A DNA stretch of 63,698 nt from an uncultured Sphingosinicella sp. (GCF_902806315.1 NZ_CADCWD010000057.1:1-63698); one strand, 5' to 3'. Positions 20,258-28,798 are shown, counted from the first letter of the stretch. Translations and numbers: made by a program. The notes: generated by a model from the letters alone, not told the origin.

Positions 20258-20418
20258 CCTACCCCTGGGGAAGGTACGCGGAAACAGCAGCAGACATCGT
20301 GCTGAAGAACATCAAGCCACAACCTACATCAAGCCCCGAGCGTTCCGCACCCGTCATGGATCGGGACGCGTCGGTGCGCCGAATTGCCTAAGCGCAGGTT
20401 GCACCTTAATCCAAGCTG

Positions 20419-21102
20419 ATGGCGGATCTTTCCATCGACGGGACCGGGCACCGGGCGAGACTTCGCCAGCGCCTCTTCGAAGGCGGCCCAGATGCGCTGC
20501 TGGATCATGAGCTTGTCGAATATTTGCTTGCGCTTGCCTTGCCCCGGCGGGACACCAAGCCCCTCGCCAAGAAGCTGATCCACGAGTTCGGCGGCTATGG
20601 CGGGCTCCTGAGCGCAGATTCCGAAGCGATCGCGCGGATCGGCGACATCTCGGAAGGCGCAGTGGCAGCGCTCAAAATCGCCCAGGCATCGGCGCTAAGG
20701 CTGCTCAAGTCCGAAATTGCATCGCGGCCGGTGCTCGGCTCATGGCAGGCGCTGCTGGATTATCTGCATGCCGATATGGCGCACGAGCCGATCGAGCGCG
20801 TGCGCGTGCTGTTCCTCAATTCAAAGAACATGCTGATCCGCGACGAGAAGATGTCGGAGGGCTCGGTCGACGAGGCAGCGGTTTATATCCGCGAAGTCAT
20901 GCGGCGCGCGCTCGACTATCATGCAACTGCACTCATCATCGTGCACAATCATCCAAGCGGCGACCCCAGCCCCAGCCAGCAGGACATTCGCCTGACGAGG
21001 GATTTGGTCGAAGCGGGGCGGCATCTGCGGATCGCCGTCCACGATCACGTGATCGTCGGCGCGAAGGGCCACAGCAGCATGCGCGCGATGGGGCTGATCT
21101 AA
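20419..21102 (+). CDS. radC: RadC family (JAB/MPN) protein
   Basis: The 227-residue product has an N-terminal UPF0758 helix-hairpin-helix part (HRARLRQRLFEGG, FGGYGGLLSA) and a C-terminal JAMM metalloprotease-like domain with HNHPSGDPSPSQQD near residue 176, preserving the His-x-His...Asp ligands, plus VFLNSKN-type and DHVIVG blocks. Despite the name, a role in repair is not established; a metal-dependent hydrolase is likely. The last codons and the stop are duplicated in tandem (21087-21126). Confidence 0.9.
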   Translation: MADLSIDGTGHRARLRQRLFEGGPDALLDHELVEYLLALALPRRDTKPLAKKLIHEFGGYGGLLSADSEAIARIGDISEGAVAALKIAQASALRLLKSEIASRPVLGSWQALLDYLHADMAHEPIERVRVLFLNSKNMLIRDEKMSEGSVDEAAVYIREVMRRALDYHATALIIVHNHPSGDPSPSQQDIRLTRDLVEAGRHLRIAVHDHVIVGAKGHSSMRAMGLI

Positions 21103-21126
21103 AAAGGATGGGGCTGATCTAAAAAG
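21087..21126 (+). repeat. Perfect 20-bp tandem duplication over the radC stop codon
   Basis: GATGGGGCTGATCTAAAAAG occurs at 21087-21106 and again at 21107-21126. The unit contains the last four radC codons and the TAA. As 20 is not a multiple of three, the second copy is in another frame. Confidence 0.95.
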
Positions 21127-21129
21127 AAA

Positions 21130-21149
21130 GGGGCGGCCAAAGCCGCCCC
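21130..21149. terminator. Intrinsic terminator, strongest for the minus strand
   Basis: GGGGCGGC (21130-21137), loop CAAA, GCCGCCCC (21142-21149). On the minus strand the stem is followed by TTTCTTTTT, a good U-run, ending the repeat-protein gene; it can also end radC. Confidence 0.85.
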
Positions 21150-21187
21150 TTCCCTCGCCATGTCGGCGGTTACAGCCGGGGCTAGTC

Positions 21188-21904
21188 TCAGCTCCGGCCG
21201 CGCTCGTAGGTTTGCGTGCAGCGGTCGGTGACGGTCCGTGAGCAAGCCGGGTAGCTCTGCTCGCCGGCGGCTTGACCCGTGCCCGGATCGACGAGCGGGC
21301 CACCCATGGCGCTGCCGCCCATGCCGTTCCAGCCTGCCGGCACGAAGGCCGGAGCGGAGATGACGGCGATGCCGCGGGCATCACGCTCGGGATTGTTGTT
21401 ACCGGGCTGGATGCTCATGCCCGAACCGTTGTTCCAGTTGGCGGCGCTGGTCTGACCGGCCATGCCGCTCGTGCCCATCGTGCCGGACTGGCCCATCGTG
21501 CCGGACTGGCCCATCGTGCCGGACTGACCCATCGTCCCCGATTGGCCCATCGATCCGGACGTGCTCGTGCCCATCGTGCCGGTGCTGGTGCCCATGCTGC
21601 CCGTGCCGGTCGTGCTGCCATGGCCCATCGCGCTGTGATCGGCGGCGGCGTCGTCGTCATTCTCGTCGCCGACGGGGGTCTGCGTCGTGTTCTGCGAGTT
21701 GACGGTGTTGCCGCCGACGGCGCCGACATCATCGTTCGTCGACGTGCCCGTGCCGCTCGTGCCCGTGCCGGTGCCCATCGTGCCGGTGGTCGTCTGGCTC
21801 GTGCTGCCCGTGGTCGTTCCAGTCTGGGTGCCCGTATTGGTGCTTTGTGCAAGCACCGGTGCCGCCAGCGCGAACGCGCTGACAAGCAGGATTGGCTTCA
21901 TCAT
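21188..21904 (-). CDS. Secreted Ser/Thr/Gly/Met-rich repeat protein
   Basis: The 238-residue product has a signal peptide (ILLVSAFALAAPVLA) and a mature part almost entirely of Gly, Ser, Thr, Met, Gln and Asn, including runs of TGTMG and four copies of GQSGTM, then a less biased C-terminus with two Cys (YPACSRTVTDRCTQTYERG). No known domain. Low complexity suggests a disordered surface or matrix protein. AGGAG 9 bases before ATG 21904 supports the start (a second ATG follows). A consensus EcfG promoter lies upstream (21988-22012), suggesting stress induction. The GC-rich antisense frame is a shadow. Confidence 0.75.
   Translation of the reverse strand: MMKPILLVSAFALAAPVLAQSTNTGTQTGTTTGSTSQTTTGTMGTGTGTSGTGTSTNDDVGAVGGNTVNSQNTTQTPVGDENDDDAAADHSAMGHGSTTGTGSMGTSTGTMGTSTSGSMGQSGTMGQSGTMGQSGTMGQSGTMGTSGMAGQTSAANWNNGSGMSIQPGNNNPERDARGIAVISAPAFVPAGWNGMGGSAMGGPLVDPGTGQAAGEQSYPACSRTVTDRCTQTYERGRS
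21474..21563 (-). repeat. Array of 18-bp tandem repeats inside the Ser/Thr/Gly-rich gene
   Basis: On the plus strand CCCATCGTGCCGGACTGG begins at 21474 and recurs at 21492, 21510, 21528 and, diverged, at 21546. The first two copies are identical; later ones have a few changes. It encodes the GQSGTM repeat and keeps frame. Confidence 0.9.
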
Positions 21905-21987
21905 TTCCGGTCTCCTGGTCATTTCGATTTTCAACAGTGAAAACAACGCTTCTCTGAGCTCTCAAAGGCCCACGAGCTCGGACGGTG

Positions 21988-22012
21988 AACGACTCCCGGA
22001 AGGGCGCGTTCC
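21988..22012 (-). promoter_or_regulatory. EcfG-type general stress promoter
   Basis: On the minus strand GGAAC (22012-22008), a 16-base spacer and CGTT (21991-21988) match the alphaproteobacterial EcfG consensus exactly. It drives the gene starting at 21904 with a leader of about 75 bases. Confidence 0.7.
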
Positions 22013-22027
22013 GCCTCTTCGTCGGAT

Positions 22028-22056
22028 TGAACGCTCGGGGCGCCTTTGCTAGCGCC
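22028..22056 (+). promoter_or_regulatory. Possible sigma-70 promoter of purB-bphO-bphP
   Basis: TTGAAC (22028-22033), 17 bases, TAGCGC (22051-22056). The -35 is good but the -10 weak. It lies 30 bases before the purB ATG and would be back-to-back with the EcfG promoter. Confidence 0.3.
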
Positions 22057-22085
22057 GGCCTCCCGAACATGGATCAGGAACCGTC

Positions 22086-23384
22086 ATGATTGCTCGTTAC
22101 TCGCGGCCCCGAATGAGCGCCATCTGGGCCGCAGAGACCCGTTTCCGCATCTGGTTCGAGATCGAGGCGCACGCGCTGGACGCGATGGCGGAGCTCGGGA
22201 TCGTGCCGAGGGAAGCGGCCGCCGCCGTGTGGGAGCGCGGCGCATTCGAGGTCGAGCGGATCGACGCGATCGAGGCGGAAGTCCGCCACGACGTCATCGC
22301 CTTCCTCACCAATGTCGCGGAGCATGTCGGCCCCGAAGCACGCTTCCTCCATCAGGGCATGACGAGCTCGGACGTGCTCGACACCTGCCTGGCCGTGCAG
22401 CTGAGTCGCGCGGCCGACATTCTGATCGAGGATCTGGACGAGCTGCTCGCAGTGGTGAAGCGGCGCGCACAGGAGCACAAGCTCACCCCCACAATCGGCC
22501 GCAGCCACGGCATTCACGCGGAGCCGGTCACGTTCGGGCTGAAGCTCGCTTTCGCCTATGCCGAATTCGCCCGCTGCCGGACGCGGCTGGTCGCCGCCCG
22601 CGAGGAGATCGCGACCTGCGCCATATCGGGTGCCGTCGGCACCTTCGCGAACATCGATCCGCGCGTGGAGGCCCACGTCGCCGAAAAAATGGGACTGGGG
22701 ATCGAGCCCGTCTCGACCCAGGTCATTCCTCGCGACCGGCATGCGATGTTCTTTGCCACGCTCGGCGTCCTCGCCTCTTCCGTCGAGCGACTGGCGACCG
22801 AGATCCGCCACCTTCAGCGCACGGAAGTGCTTGAGGCGGAGGAATATTTCGCGCCCGGGCAGAAGGGCTCGTCCGCCATGCCGCACAAGCGCAATCCTGT
22901 GCTGACGGAGAACCTCACGGGGCTTGCGCGGATGGTGCGCGGCTATGTGACGCCGGCGCTCGAGAATGTGGCGCTCTGGCATGAGCGCGACATCAGCCAT
23001 TCCTCGGTCGAGCGCTATATCGGGCCGGACGCGACGGTGACGCTCGATTTCGCGCTGGCGCGGCTCACCGGCGTGATGGACAAGCTCGTCGTCTACCCTG
23101 AGCGGATGCAGAAGAATCTCGACCGCATGGGCGGCCTTGTCCATTCGCAGCGCGTGCTGCTGGCGCTGACGCAGGCCGGAGCGAGCCGGGAAGATTCCTA
23201 CCGCCTGGTCCAGCGCAACGCGATGAAGGTTTGGGAGAGCGACGGTGCGCTCTCGCTGCTCGAGCTGCTCAAGGCGGACCCTGAAGTCGCAGCCTTGCTC
23301 CCGGCCGAGCAGCTCGAGGAGAGCTTCGACCTCGGCTATCATTTCAAGCACGTCGACACGATCTTCGCCCGCGTATTCGGATGA
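22086..23384 (+). CDS. purB: Adenylosuccinate lyase
   Basis: The 432-residue enzyme catalyses two steps of purine synthesis: cleavage of SAICAR to AICAR and of adenylosuccinate to AMP. The fumarase/aspartase superfamily signature is GSSAMPHKRNP near residue 261; TSSDVLDTCLAVQL near 95 and HERDISHSSVERYIGPDAT near 300 supply the other active-site blocks, and GRSHGIHAEPVTFG holds the catalytic His. CAGGAA lies 5 bases before the ATG. Its stop overlaps the heme oxygenase start (ATGA, 23381-23384), an unusual coupling to a light-sensing pair. Confidence 0.95.
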   Translation: MIARYSRPRMSAIWAAETRFRIWFEIEAHALDAMAELGIVPREAAAAVWERGAFEVERIDAIEAEVRHDVIAFLTNVAEHVGPEARFLHQGMTSSDVLDTCLAVQLSRAADILIEDLDELLAVVKRRAQEHKLTPTIGRSHGIHAEPVTFGLKLAFAYAEFARCRTRLVAAREEIATCAISGAVGTFANIDPRVEAHVAEKMGLGIEPVSTQVIPRDRHAMFFATLGVLASSVERLATEIRHLQRTEVLEAEEYFAPGQKGSSAMPHKRNPVLTENLTGLARMVRGYVTPALENVALWHERDISHSSVERYIGPDATVTLDFALARLTGVMDKLVVYPERMQKNLDRMGGLVHSQRVLLALTQAGASREDSYRLVQRNAMKVWESDGALSLLELLKADPEVAALLPAEQLEESFDLGYHFKHVDTIFARVFG

Positions 23385-23926
23385 AGGCCCGCCTGGCATT
23401 GAGGGCGGAGACCGCGGCCGAGCATGAGCGCGTGGACCGGCTCTTCTCGCGCTTCGATCTCGCGAGGATCGAGGATTACGCGCTGTTTCTGAGCGCGCAG
23501 GCGGCCGCTCACCTTCCGGTCGAGGCCGCGCTCGATGCTGCCGGCGCGGAACGTTTGATCAAGGATTGGCCCGCCCGGCGCCGCGCCGAGCCGCTGCTCG
23601 CGGATCTTGAAGAACTCGGCCTTACGAAGCCCGAGCCCGAGGAAGCGCCTGAGCTTCTCGACGACGGGGCCGTCCTGGGAGCCATCTACGTGCTGGAAGG
23701 CTCGCGACTGGGCGGGGCCATGCTCAAGCGTAGCCTTCCCGACAGAGCGCCCAAGCGCTTTCTTGGCGCGATGCAGCCCGCCGGCAGCTGGCGAAAGCTA
23801 CTGGAATCGCTCGATGATTTTCTCTACGAAACGTCCGCCTTCGAATCTGCGTTGAGAACAGCGAAGCAGGTGTTCCAGCGGTTCGAGGCAGGGGGTCTGC
23901 GCGTATTGGAGAATGAAGTCAGGTGA
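23381..23926 (+). CDS. bphO: Biliverdin-producing heme oxygenase
   Basis: The 181-residue protein has the bacterial heme-oxygenase layout: LRAETAAEHERVDRLFSRFD places the proximal heme His at about residue 15, and AIYVLEGSRLGGAMLKRSL near 105 is the distal-helix glycine-rich motif. The enzyme opens heme to biliverdin, CO and iron. It lies between purB and the phytochrome gene with 4-base overlaps on both sides, so its biliverdin is almost certainly made for the phytochrome chromophore. Confidence 0.9.
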   Translation: MKARLALRAETAAEHERVDRLFSRFDLARIEDYALFLSAQAAAHLPVEAALDAAGAERLIKDWPARRRAEPLLADLEELGLTKPEPEEAPELLDDGAVLGAIYVLEGSRLGGAMLKRSLPDRAPKRFLGAMQPAGSWRKLLESLDDFLYETSAFESALRTAKQVFQRFEAGGLRVLENEVR

Positions 23927-26493
23927 GTGAACCTTATCCGCCTGTGGACCTGACCAATTGCGATCGCGAGCCGATCCACCAGCTCGGCGCGATCCAGCCG
24001 ATCGGATTCCTGATCGCGCTTTCGTCGGACTGGATGGTCGCGCGTGTGTCAGCCAATATCGGCCAATTCCTGGGCGTTGCGCCTGAGGACGCGATCGGCC
24101 GGCCGGTTACCGACCTTCTTCCTCCTGGCGCCATTCACGCGTTGCGCAACCGCGTCGCCATGCTGCGCGGACCAGACTCGATTGAACGGCTGTTCGGCTG
24201 CACGTTGATCGACGGCCAGCATCCCTATGACGTGGCGATCCACATGTCGCAGGGCCGTATCATCGTCGAGGCCGAGCCGGGCACGTCGGACGAACATAGC
24301 GACGTGACCGGCACCGTCCGCTCGATGATCGCGCGGCTCGATCAGGCCGACGGAATGGCATCCTTCTACAATGAGGGTGCGCGGCAGGTTCGGGCGCTCA
24401 CCGGGTTCGACCGCGTGATGGTCTATCGCTTCGGCCCGGACGGATCGGGCGAGGTCGTCGCCGAATCCGCCAAATCGGGGATCGGCTCCTTTTTGGGGCT
24501 GCACTATCCGCCGAGCGACATTCCGGCGCAGGCGCGCGAGCTCTACAAGCGCAACCTGCTGCGGATCATCACCGACATCGATGCCGAGCCAGTGCCGATC
24601 GTGCCGCAGCTCGACGAGAACCGGCAGCCGCTCGACCTCTCGATCGCGATGCTCCGCTCGGTGTCGCGCATCCACATCGAATATCTGCGGAACATGGGCG
24701 TTCGCGCGTCCATGTCGGTGTCGATCATCGTCGAGGGGCGGCTATGGGGGCTGTTCGCCTGCCATCATTATTCGCCGCGCTGCCCGACCTTCGAGCGGCG
24801 CTCCGTCTCCGAACTGTTCGCGCAGATGTTCTCGATGCGGCTCGAAAGCCGCGAGCGGAAGGAAACGGTCGAGTTCGAGCGCCGCGCCCGCGACATTTCC
24901 GATCAGCTGCTCGGCGCGGTGGCATCCGACGAGACCCTGCTCAAGGACCCGGACTGGCTGAGCGACATCCTCACCAAGACCATCCCGGCGGACGGAGTCG
25001 GCGTCTGGATCAACGGCAATTACGCTTTTTCCGGCATAACGCCCAACACGGCGCAATTTGCGCGCATCATCAGGGCGCTGAACGGCACGGCCGCGGGCAA
25101 GGTCTTTGCGACGGATACGATCGCTTCGATCGTTCCGGGCGCCGCGGAGTTCGCATCCTCCTGCGCCGGCATGCTGGCGATTCCGATCTCGCGGGCGCCG
25201 CGCGATTATGTGGTTCTGTTCCGGTCCGAGCTGGTCCGCTCGGTCCGCTGGGGCGGGGATCCGCACAAGCCGGTGGAATACGGCCCCAACGGCCCGCGCC
25301 TGACGCCCCGTCAAAGCTTCGAGGAGTGGAAGGAGCTGGTCGAAGGCCGCTCCCGTCCGTTCACGAATTCGGAACTGCGGGTCGCCGAAACGCTGCGCGC
25401 CACCCTGATCGAGGTAGTGCTGCGCCTCAACGACGAAGCGAGCGCAGAGCGGCAGGTCGCGAACGAGCGGCAGGAGTTGCTGATCGCCGAACTGAACCAC
25501 CGGGTGCGCAACATATTGGGCGTGATCCGCGGCCTCATTCGGCAGTCCAAGCCGAGCGGCGGCAGTGTCGAGGACTTCGTCGCCCTGGTGGATGGCCGCA
25601 TCCACGCGCTCGCCCGCGCCCACAACCAGATCACCCAGGACCATTGGGGCCCTGCCCCCTTGCGCACCTTGATCGACGCCGAGGCCGCGGCCTTCCTGGC
25701 CGGCCAGTCCGATCGGGTGCAGATGGACGGCCCGCCGATCCTGCTCAACCCGCAGGCCTATTCGACCATGGCGCTGGTGATGCATGAGCTCGTCACCAAT
25801 TCAGCTAAATATGGCAGCCTGTCCGACAGCGGAAAGGTGAAGATCGCCTGGAAGATCGACGATCGCGGCGACCTGCTCTTCCACTGGCGCGAAAGCGGCG
25901 GGCCACCGGTCCAGGCTCCGACCCGCAAGGGGTTCGGCTCGACCATCATCGATCGCTCGATCCCGTACGATCTCGGTGGCGACGCCCGCATCGAATACAA
26001 GATGCCCGGGGTGGAGGCGTCCTTCTGCATCCCCGCCAAGCACGTGTCCGAGGCCACGGAATATGCCGGCCCCGCGATCACCTTCGCCCGCACCGAGGCT
26101 CAGCGCCACGGGGTGCCGCCGCAGCAGATCATCGAGGGCAGGACAGTGCTGCTGGTCGAGGACAGCCTGATCATCGCCCTGGACGCCGAAGATATCCTGA
26201 AGCGTCTGGGCGCGCTCCACGTGGCGACGGCCGGCACGGTGCAGCAGGCGCTGGAAGCGATCGACACGGCGACGCCTACGCTCGCCATCCTCGACATCAA
26301 TCTAGGCGATCATACCAGCTTCGCAATCGCCGACCGGCTGCTGGAGCTCGACATCCCCTTCCTCTTCGCGACCGGCTATGGCGAACAGGCTCAGCTTCCG
26401 GACGAGCACAAGGCGCGAACGGTGGTGCAGAAGCCCTATACGCTGGAGAACGTCGCGCGGGCGCTGCCGGAGCTGATCCGCGAAGACGCCTGA
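23923..26493 (+). CDS. bphP: Bacteriophytochrome HWE-family histidine kinase with C-terminal receiver
   Basis: The 856-residue light sensor has PAS-GAF-PHY-HWE kinase-REC order. Cys13 in LTNCDREPIHQLGAIQP is the expected biliverdin-attachment site; GAF holds YPPSDIPAQAR near residue 197; the PHY tongue is PRQSFEEW near 464. The kinase H-box is ELNHRVRN with His526, the N-box is MHELVTNSAKYG, and the HWE-type WRESGGP follows, so it belongs to the HWE/HisKA_2 group. REC (about 742-850) has phospho-acceptor Asp791 in AILDINLG. HWE kinases often feed the PhyR-NepR-EcfG general stress pathway; no PhyR is in the window. GTG start overlaps bphO (GTGA). Confidence 0.92.
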   Translation: MSEPYPPVDLTNCDREPIHQLGAIQPIGFLIALSSDWMVARVSANIGQFLGVAPEDAIGRPVTDLLPPGAIHALRNRVAMLRGPDSIERLFGCTLIDGQHPYDVAIHMSQGRIIVEAEPGTSDEHSDVTGTVRSMIARLDQADGMASFYNEGARQVRALTGFDRVMVYRFGPDGSGEVVAESAKSGIGSFLGLHYPPSDIPAQARELYKRNLLRIITDIDAEPVPIVPQLDENRQPLDLSIAMLRSVSRIHIEYLRNMGVRASMSVSIIVEGRLWGLFACHHYSPRCPTFERRSVSELFAQMFSMRLESRERKETVEFERRARDISDQLLGAVASDETLLKDPDWLSDILTKTIPADGVGVWINGNYAFSGITPNTAQFARIIRALNGTAAGKVFATDTIASIVPGAAEFASSCAGMLAIPISRAPRDYVVLFRSELVRSVRWGGDPHKPVEYGPNGPRLTPRQSFEEWKELVEGRSRPFTNSELRVAETLRATLIEVVLRLNDEASAERQVANERQELLIAELNHRVRNILGVIRGLIRQSKPSGGSVEDFVALVDGRIHALARAHNQITQDHWGPAPLRTLIDAEAAAFLAGQSDRVQMDGPPILLNPQAYSTMALVMHELVTNSAKYGSLSDSGKVKIAWKIDDRGDLLFHWRESGGPPVQAPTRKGFGSTIIDRSIPYDLGGDARIEYKMPGVEASFCIPAKHVSEATEYAGPAITFARTEAQRHGVPPQQIIEGRTVLLVEDSLIIALDAEDILKRLGALHVATAGTVQQALEAIDTATPTLAILDINLGDHTSFAIADRLLELDIPFLFATGYGEQAQLPDEHKARTVVQKPYTLENVARALPELIREDA

Positions 26494-26506
26494 TCCGCGT
26501 GCTCGA

Positions 26507-27445
26507 TCAGTGCGTGTGGGTTCTGCCGCCGTGGCTATGCGGCGCCTTCTTCGCGGGTGGTGTGCGCAGGCTGTTGTAGACCGCCTCCACGAACTGGTCC
26601 GGCTTGATGAAGCCGCTTGGCATTCCGTAGCGGGCCGCTGGCGCTGAAGCCTTGATCTGCGCAAGCGTGCGCCTGGATTTGATTCCGGCTGCCACCTTTC
26701 CGCGAATGTCCGCGAGCATGGCGCGATAGGCGGTGAGTTCCGCCCGCGTCGCGACGGGGCCGTGGCCCGGGATGATGCGCGTGGCCGGATTCGACATCTG
26801 CAGGCCATGATCGATGCCGGCGATGAGGCCGTCGATCGAGCCGCCCGAACTCAGGTCGATGAACGGGAACGAAGCGCGGTGGAAGAACGTGTCGCCCATG
26901 TGCAGCACGTTCGCCTTGGCCCAGTAGATCAGAGCGTCTCCGTCCGTATGGGCATTCGCGACGTGCCGGACGCGGAGCGTGTCTCCGTTAAGGTGCAGCG
27001 TCACTCCTTCCGCGAAGGTGACGACGGGAAGCGCCTCCTTGGGGCTCGGCGGCACCTTCTGGTTGAGCGCGGCGAGGAACTGCTCGTTCGACATGCGCGC
27101 GCGGACATTGTCGTGCGCGAGGATCACCGCCCCGCGCTTGCCGAAATTCTCGTTCCCGCCTGTATGGTCGAAATGCCAGTGAGTGTTGATCACGAAGCGC
27201 ACCGGATCGGGATCCACGCTGGCGACGGCAGCGACGATCTTGTCCGTGAGCGGCGCGAACTGATCGTCGACGATGATATTGCCGTCTTCGCCATAGGACA
27301 GGCCGATATTGCCGCCCGCGCCGAACAGAACCGCGACGCCGGGCGCGAGCCGTTCGACCTTGATCTCGACTTTGCTGAAGTCCTGCTGGGCGGCTCCAGG
27401 CGATGCAAGAAGAGCGAGTGCTAAGGCAAAGAAGCTGGCGCGCAT
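26507..27445 (-). CDS. Secreted MBL-fold metallo-hydrolase
   Basis: The 312-residue product has a signal peptide (FFALALALLASPGAAQ) and a metallo-beta-lactamase fold with NTHWHFDHTGGNENFG near residue 90, then HVANAHTDGDALIYW near 161 and IPGHGP near 222, supplying all zinc ligands. It resembles B1/B3-like hydrolases of the type annotated as cyclase-like or quinoprotein-associated; a role as a beta-lactamase cannot be claimed. A His-rich C-terminal tail (HSHGGRTHTH) may bind metal. It converges on bphP with a 13-base gap. Confidence 0.85.
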   Translation of the reverse strand: MRASFFALALALLASPGAAQQDFSKVEIKVERLAPGVAVLFGAGGNIGLSYGEDGNIIVDDQFAPLTDKIVAAVASVDPDPVRFVINTHWHFDHTGGNENFGKRGAVILAHDNVRARMSNEQFLAALNQKVPPSPKEALPVVTFAEGVTLHLNGDTLRVRHVANAHTDGDALIYWAKANVLHMGDTFFHRASFPFIDLSSGGSIDGLIAGIDHGLQMSNPATRIIPGHGPVATRAELTAYRAMLADIRGKVAAGIKSRRTLAQIKASAPAARYGMPSGFIKPDQFVEAVYNSLRTPPAKKAPHSHGGRTHTH

Positions 27446-27499
27446 GAAGTCCCCCTGAGTGGATAGAAGGAGTAGCGCAGTAGCACTGGGCGTGTAAGC

Positions 27500-27522
27500 C
27501 CCTCCCCCATCAAGGGGGAGGG
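27500..27522. terminator. Terminator-like hairpin after dnaJ
   Basis: CCCTCCCCC (27500-27508), loop ATCAA, GGGGGAGGG (27514-27522). It begins 8 bases after the dnaJ stop. A second 6-bp stem (27521-27535) includes the stop codon. No U-run; similar C/G-run hairpins occur as dispersed repeats in this group. Confidence 0.6.
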
Positions 27523-27529
27523 CTGAGGA

Positions 27530-28657
27530 TCAGCCGTCCCAAAGCCCTTTGAGCTTGCCGAAGAAGCTCTTGGACGCGGGGCATTCGTCGCCGGTTTCGG
27601 TCTTGCGGAACTCCTCGAGGAGTTCCTTCTGGCGCGAGGAGAGCCTGGTGGGAGTTTCGACCTCGACCTGAATGACCATGTCGCCATGGCCGCGGCCGTT
27701 GAGGACCGTCATGCCGGCGCCGCGGACGCGAAGCTGCTTGCCGGACTGAATGCCGGCCGGGATGCGGATCTCGTGCCCCTGGCGATCGAGGCCCGGCACT
27801 TCGATGGTGCCGCCGAGCGCCGCCGTGGTGAAGCTCACCGGGCAGCGGGCGAACAAAGTAGTGCCGTCGCGCTCGAATACGGAGTGCCGCGCTAGGTGAA
27901 TGAAGATGTAGAGGTCACCGGCCGGACCGCCGCGAGCGCCGGCCTCGCCCTCGCCGGAGAGGCGGATGCGGGTGCCTTCGTCGACACCGGCGGGGATGCG
28001 GACCTGGAGCGACTTCTGTTTTTCGACCCGGCCGTCGCCGCGGCAATGCTCGCAAGGATCGGCGATGACCTGGCCGGCGCCGCGGCACGTCGGGCAGGTG
28101 CGCTCGACAACGAAGAAGCCCTGGCTCGCGCGGACCTGGCCTCTGCCGTTGCACATGGTGCAGGTGCGAGCCGCGGTGCCGGGCTTAGCGCCGGTGCCGT
28201 CGCACGGCTCGCACTGGGCGGTGGTGTCGAGCCGAAGCTCGACGTCCTTACCCTGGTAAGCGTCCTCAAGGCTGATCTCGAGGTCGTAGCGCAGGTCGGA
28301 GCCGCGCAGCACGTTGCTGCGGCCGCCGCCCTGCTGGCCGTTCATGAACTCGCCAAAGATATTTTCGAAGATATCCGAGAAGGAGCCGAAATCCTGCGCT
28401 CCGCCGGCGCCAGCCCCGCCGAAGCCGCCATTCTTGAAGGCGGCGTGGCCGAAGCGATCGTATGCGGCGCGCTTCTGCGGGTCCTTCAGGCAATCATAGG
28501 CTTCGCTGATCGCCTTGAACTTGGCTTCGGAATCCTTGCAGCCCGGGTTGCGGTCCGGGTGACACTGCATGGCGAGCCGCCGATAGGACGTCTTGATCGT
28601 CTTATCGTCGGCGGTCCGTTCGACCTCAAGCAGCGAATAATAATCGGCGTCAAGCAT
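27530..28657 (-). CDS. dnaJ: Chaperone DnaJ
   Basis: The 375-residue Hsp40 co-chaperone has a J domain with QCHPDRNPG (HPD near residue 33), a Gly/Phe-rich linker, four CxxCxGxG zinc motifs (CEPCDGTG, CTMCNGRG, CPTCRGAG, CEHCRGDG) between about 140 and 205, and a C-terminal substrate-binding region. It stimulates DnaK ATPase and delivers unfolded clients. ATG 28657 gives the family start MLDADYYSLLEV; a GTG at 28669 is less likely. It lies 157 bases after dnaK, separated by a palindromic repeat. Confidence 0.95.
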   Translation of the reverse strand: MLDADYYSLLEVERTADDKTIKTSYRRLAMQCHPDRNPGCKDSEAKFKAISEAYDCLKDPQKRAAYDRFGHAAFKNGGFGGAGAGGAQDFGSFSDIFENIFGEFMNGQQGGGRSNVLRGSDLRYDLEISLEDAYQGKDVELRLDTTAQCEPCDGTGAKPGTAARTCTMCNGRGQVRASQGFFVVERTCPTCRGAGQVIADPCEHCRGDGRVEKQKSLQVRIPAGVDEGTRIRLSGEGEAGARGGPAGDLYIFIHLARHSVFERDGTTLFARCPVSFTTAALGGTIEVPGLDRQGHEIRIPAGIQSGKQLRVRGAGMTVLNGRGHGDMVIQVEVETPTRLSSRQKELLEEFRKTETGDECPASKSFFGKLKGLWDG

Positions 28658-28692
28658 GACGGTTCCCACAGGCCGTCACCCCCGGACGGGAC

Positions 28693-28798
28693 CCCATCAA
28701 AGTAGTACTTTGATGGGACCCACGCATGGCGGGGGTCCCGCTTCCTTCCCCAGCATCGATGCTCGGAAGAGAAGCGGGATTCCCGCTATCGCGGGAAT
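28693..28798. repeat. Composite extragenic palindrome between dnaK and dnaJ
   Basis: CCCATCAAAGTA (28693-28704) and its exact reverse complement (28706-28717) flank one G, giving a 12-bp hairpin. About 60 bases on, ATTCCCGC (28779-28786) and GCGGGAAT (28791-28798) form another. The second unit resembles a dispersed repeat known from many proteobacterial genomes. It may attenuate dnaJ relative to dnaK. Confidence 0.75.

Noticed and set aside
17732-20305. 857-residue plus-strand reading frame
   Set aside because: Antisense to ydbH, which is a recognised family; composition is Ala/Gly/Asp-rich shadow coding with no domain.
20321-20346. GGAAC-N17-GGTT on the minus strand before ydbH
   Set aside because: Spacing fits an EcfG promoter but the -10 deviates and ydbH is a housekeeping gene; left as too weak to list.
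27500-27522. C/G-run hairpin as part of a mobile element
   Set aside because: No flanking terminal repeats or transposase; treated as a terminator-like repeat only.
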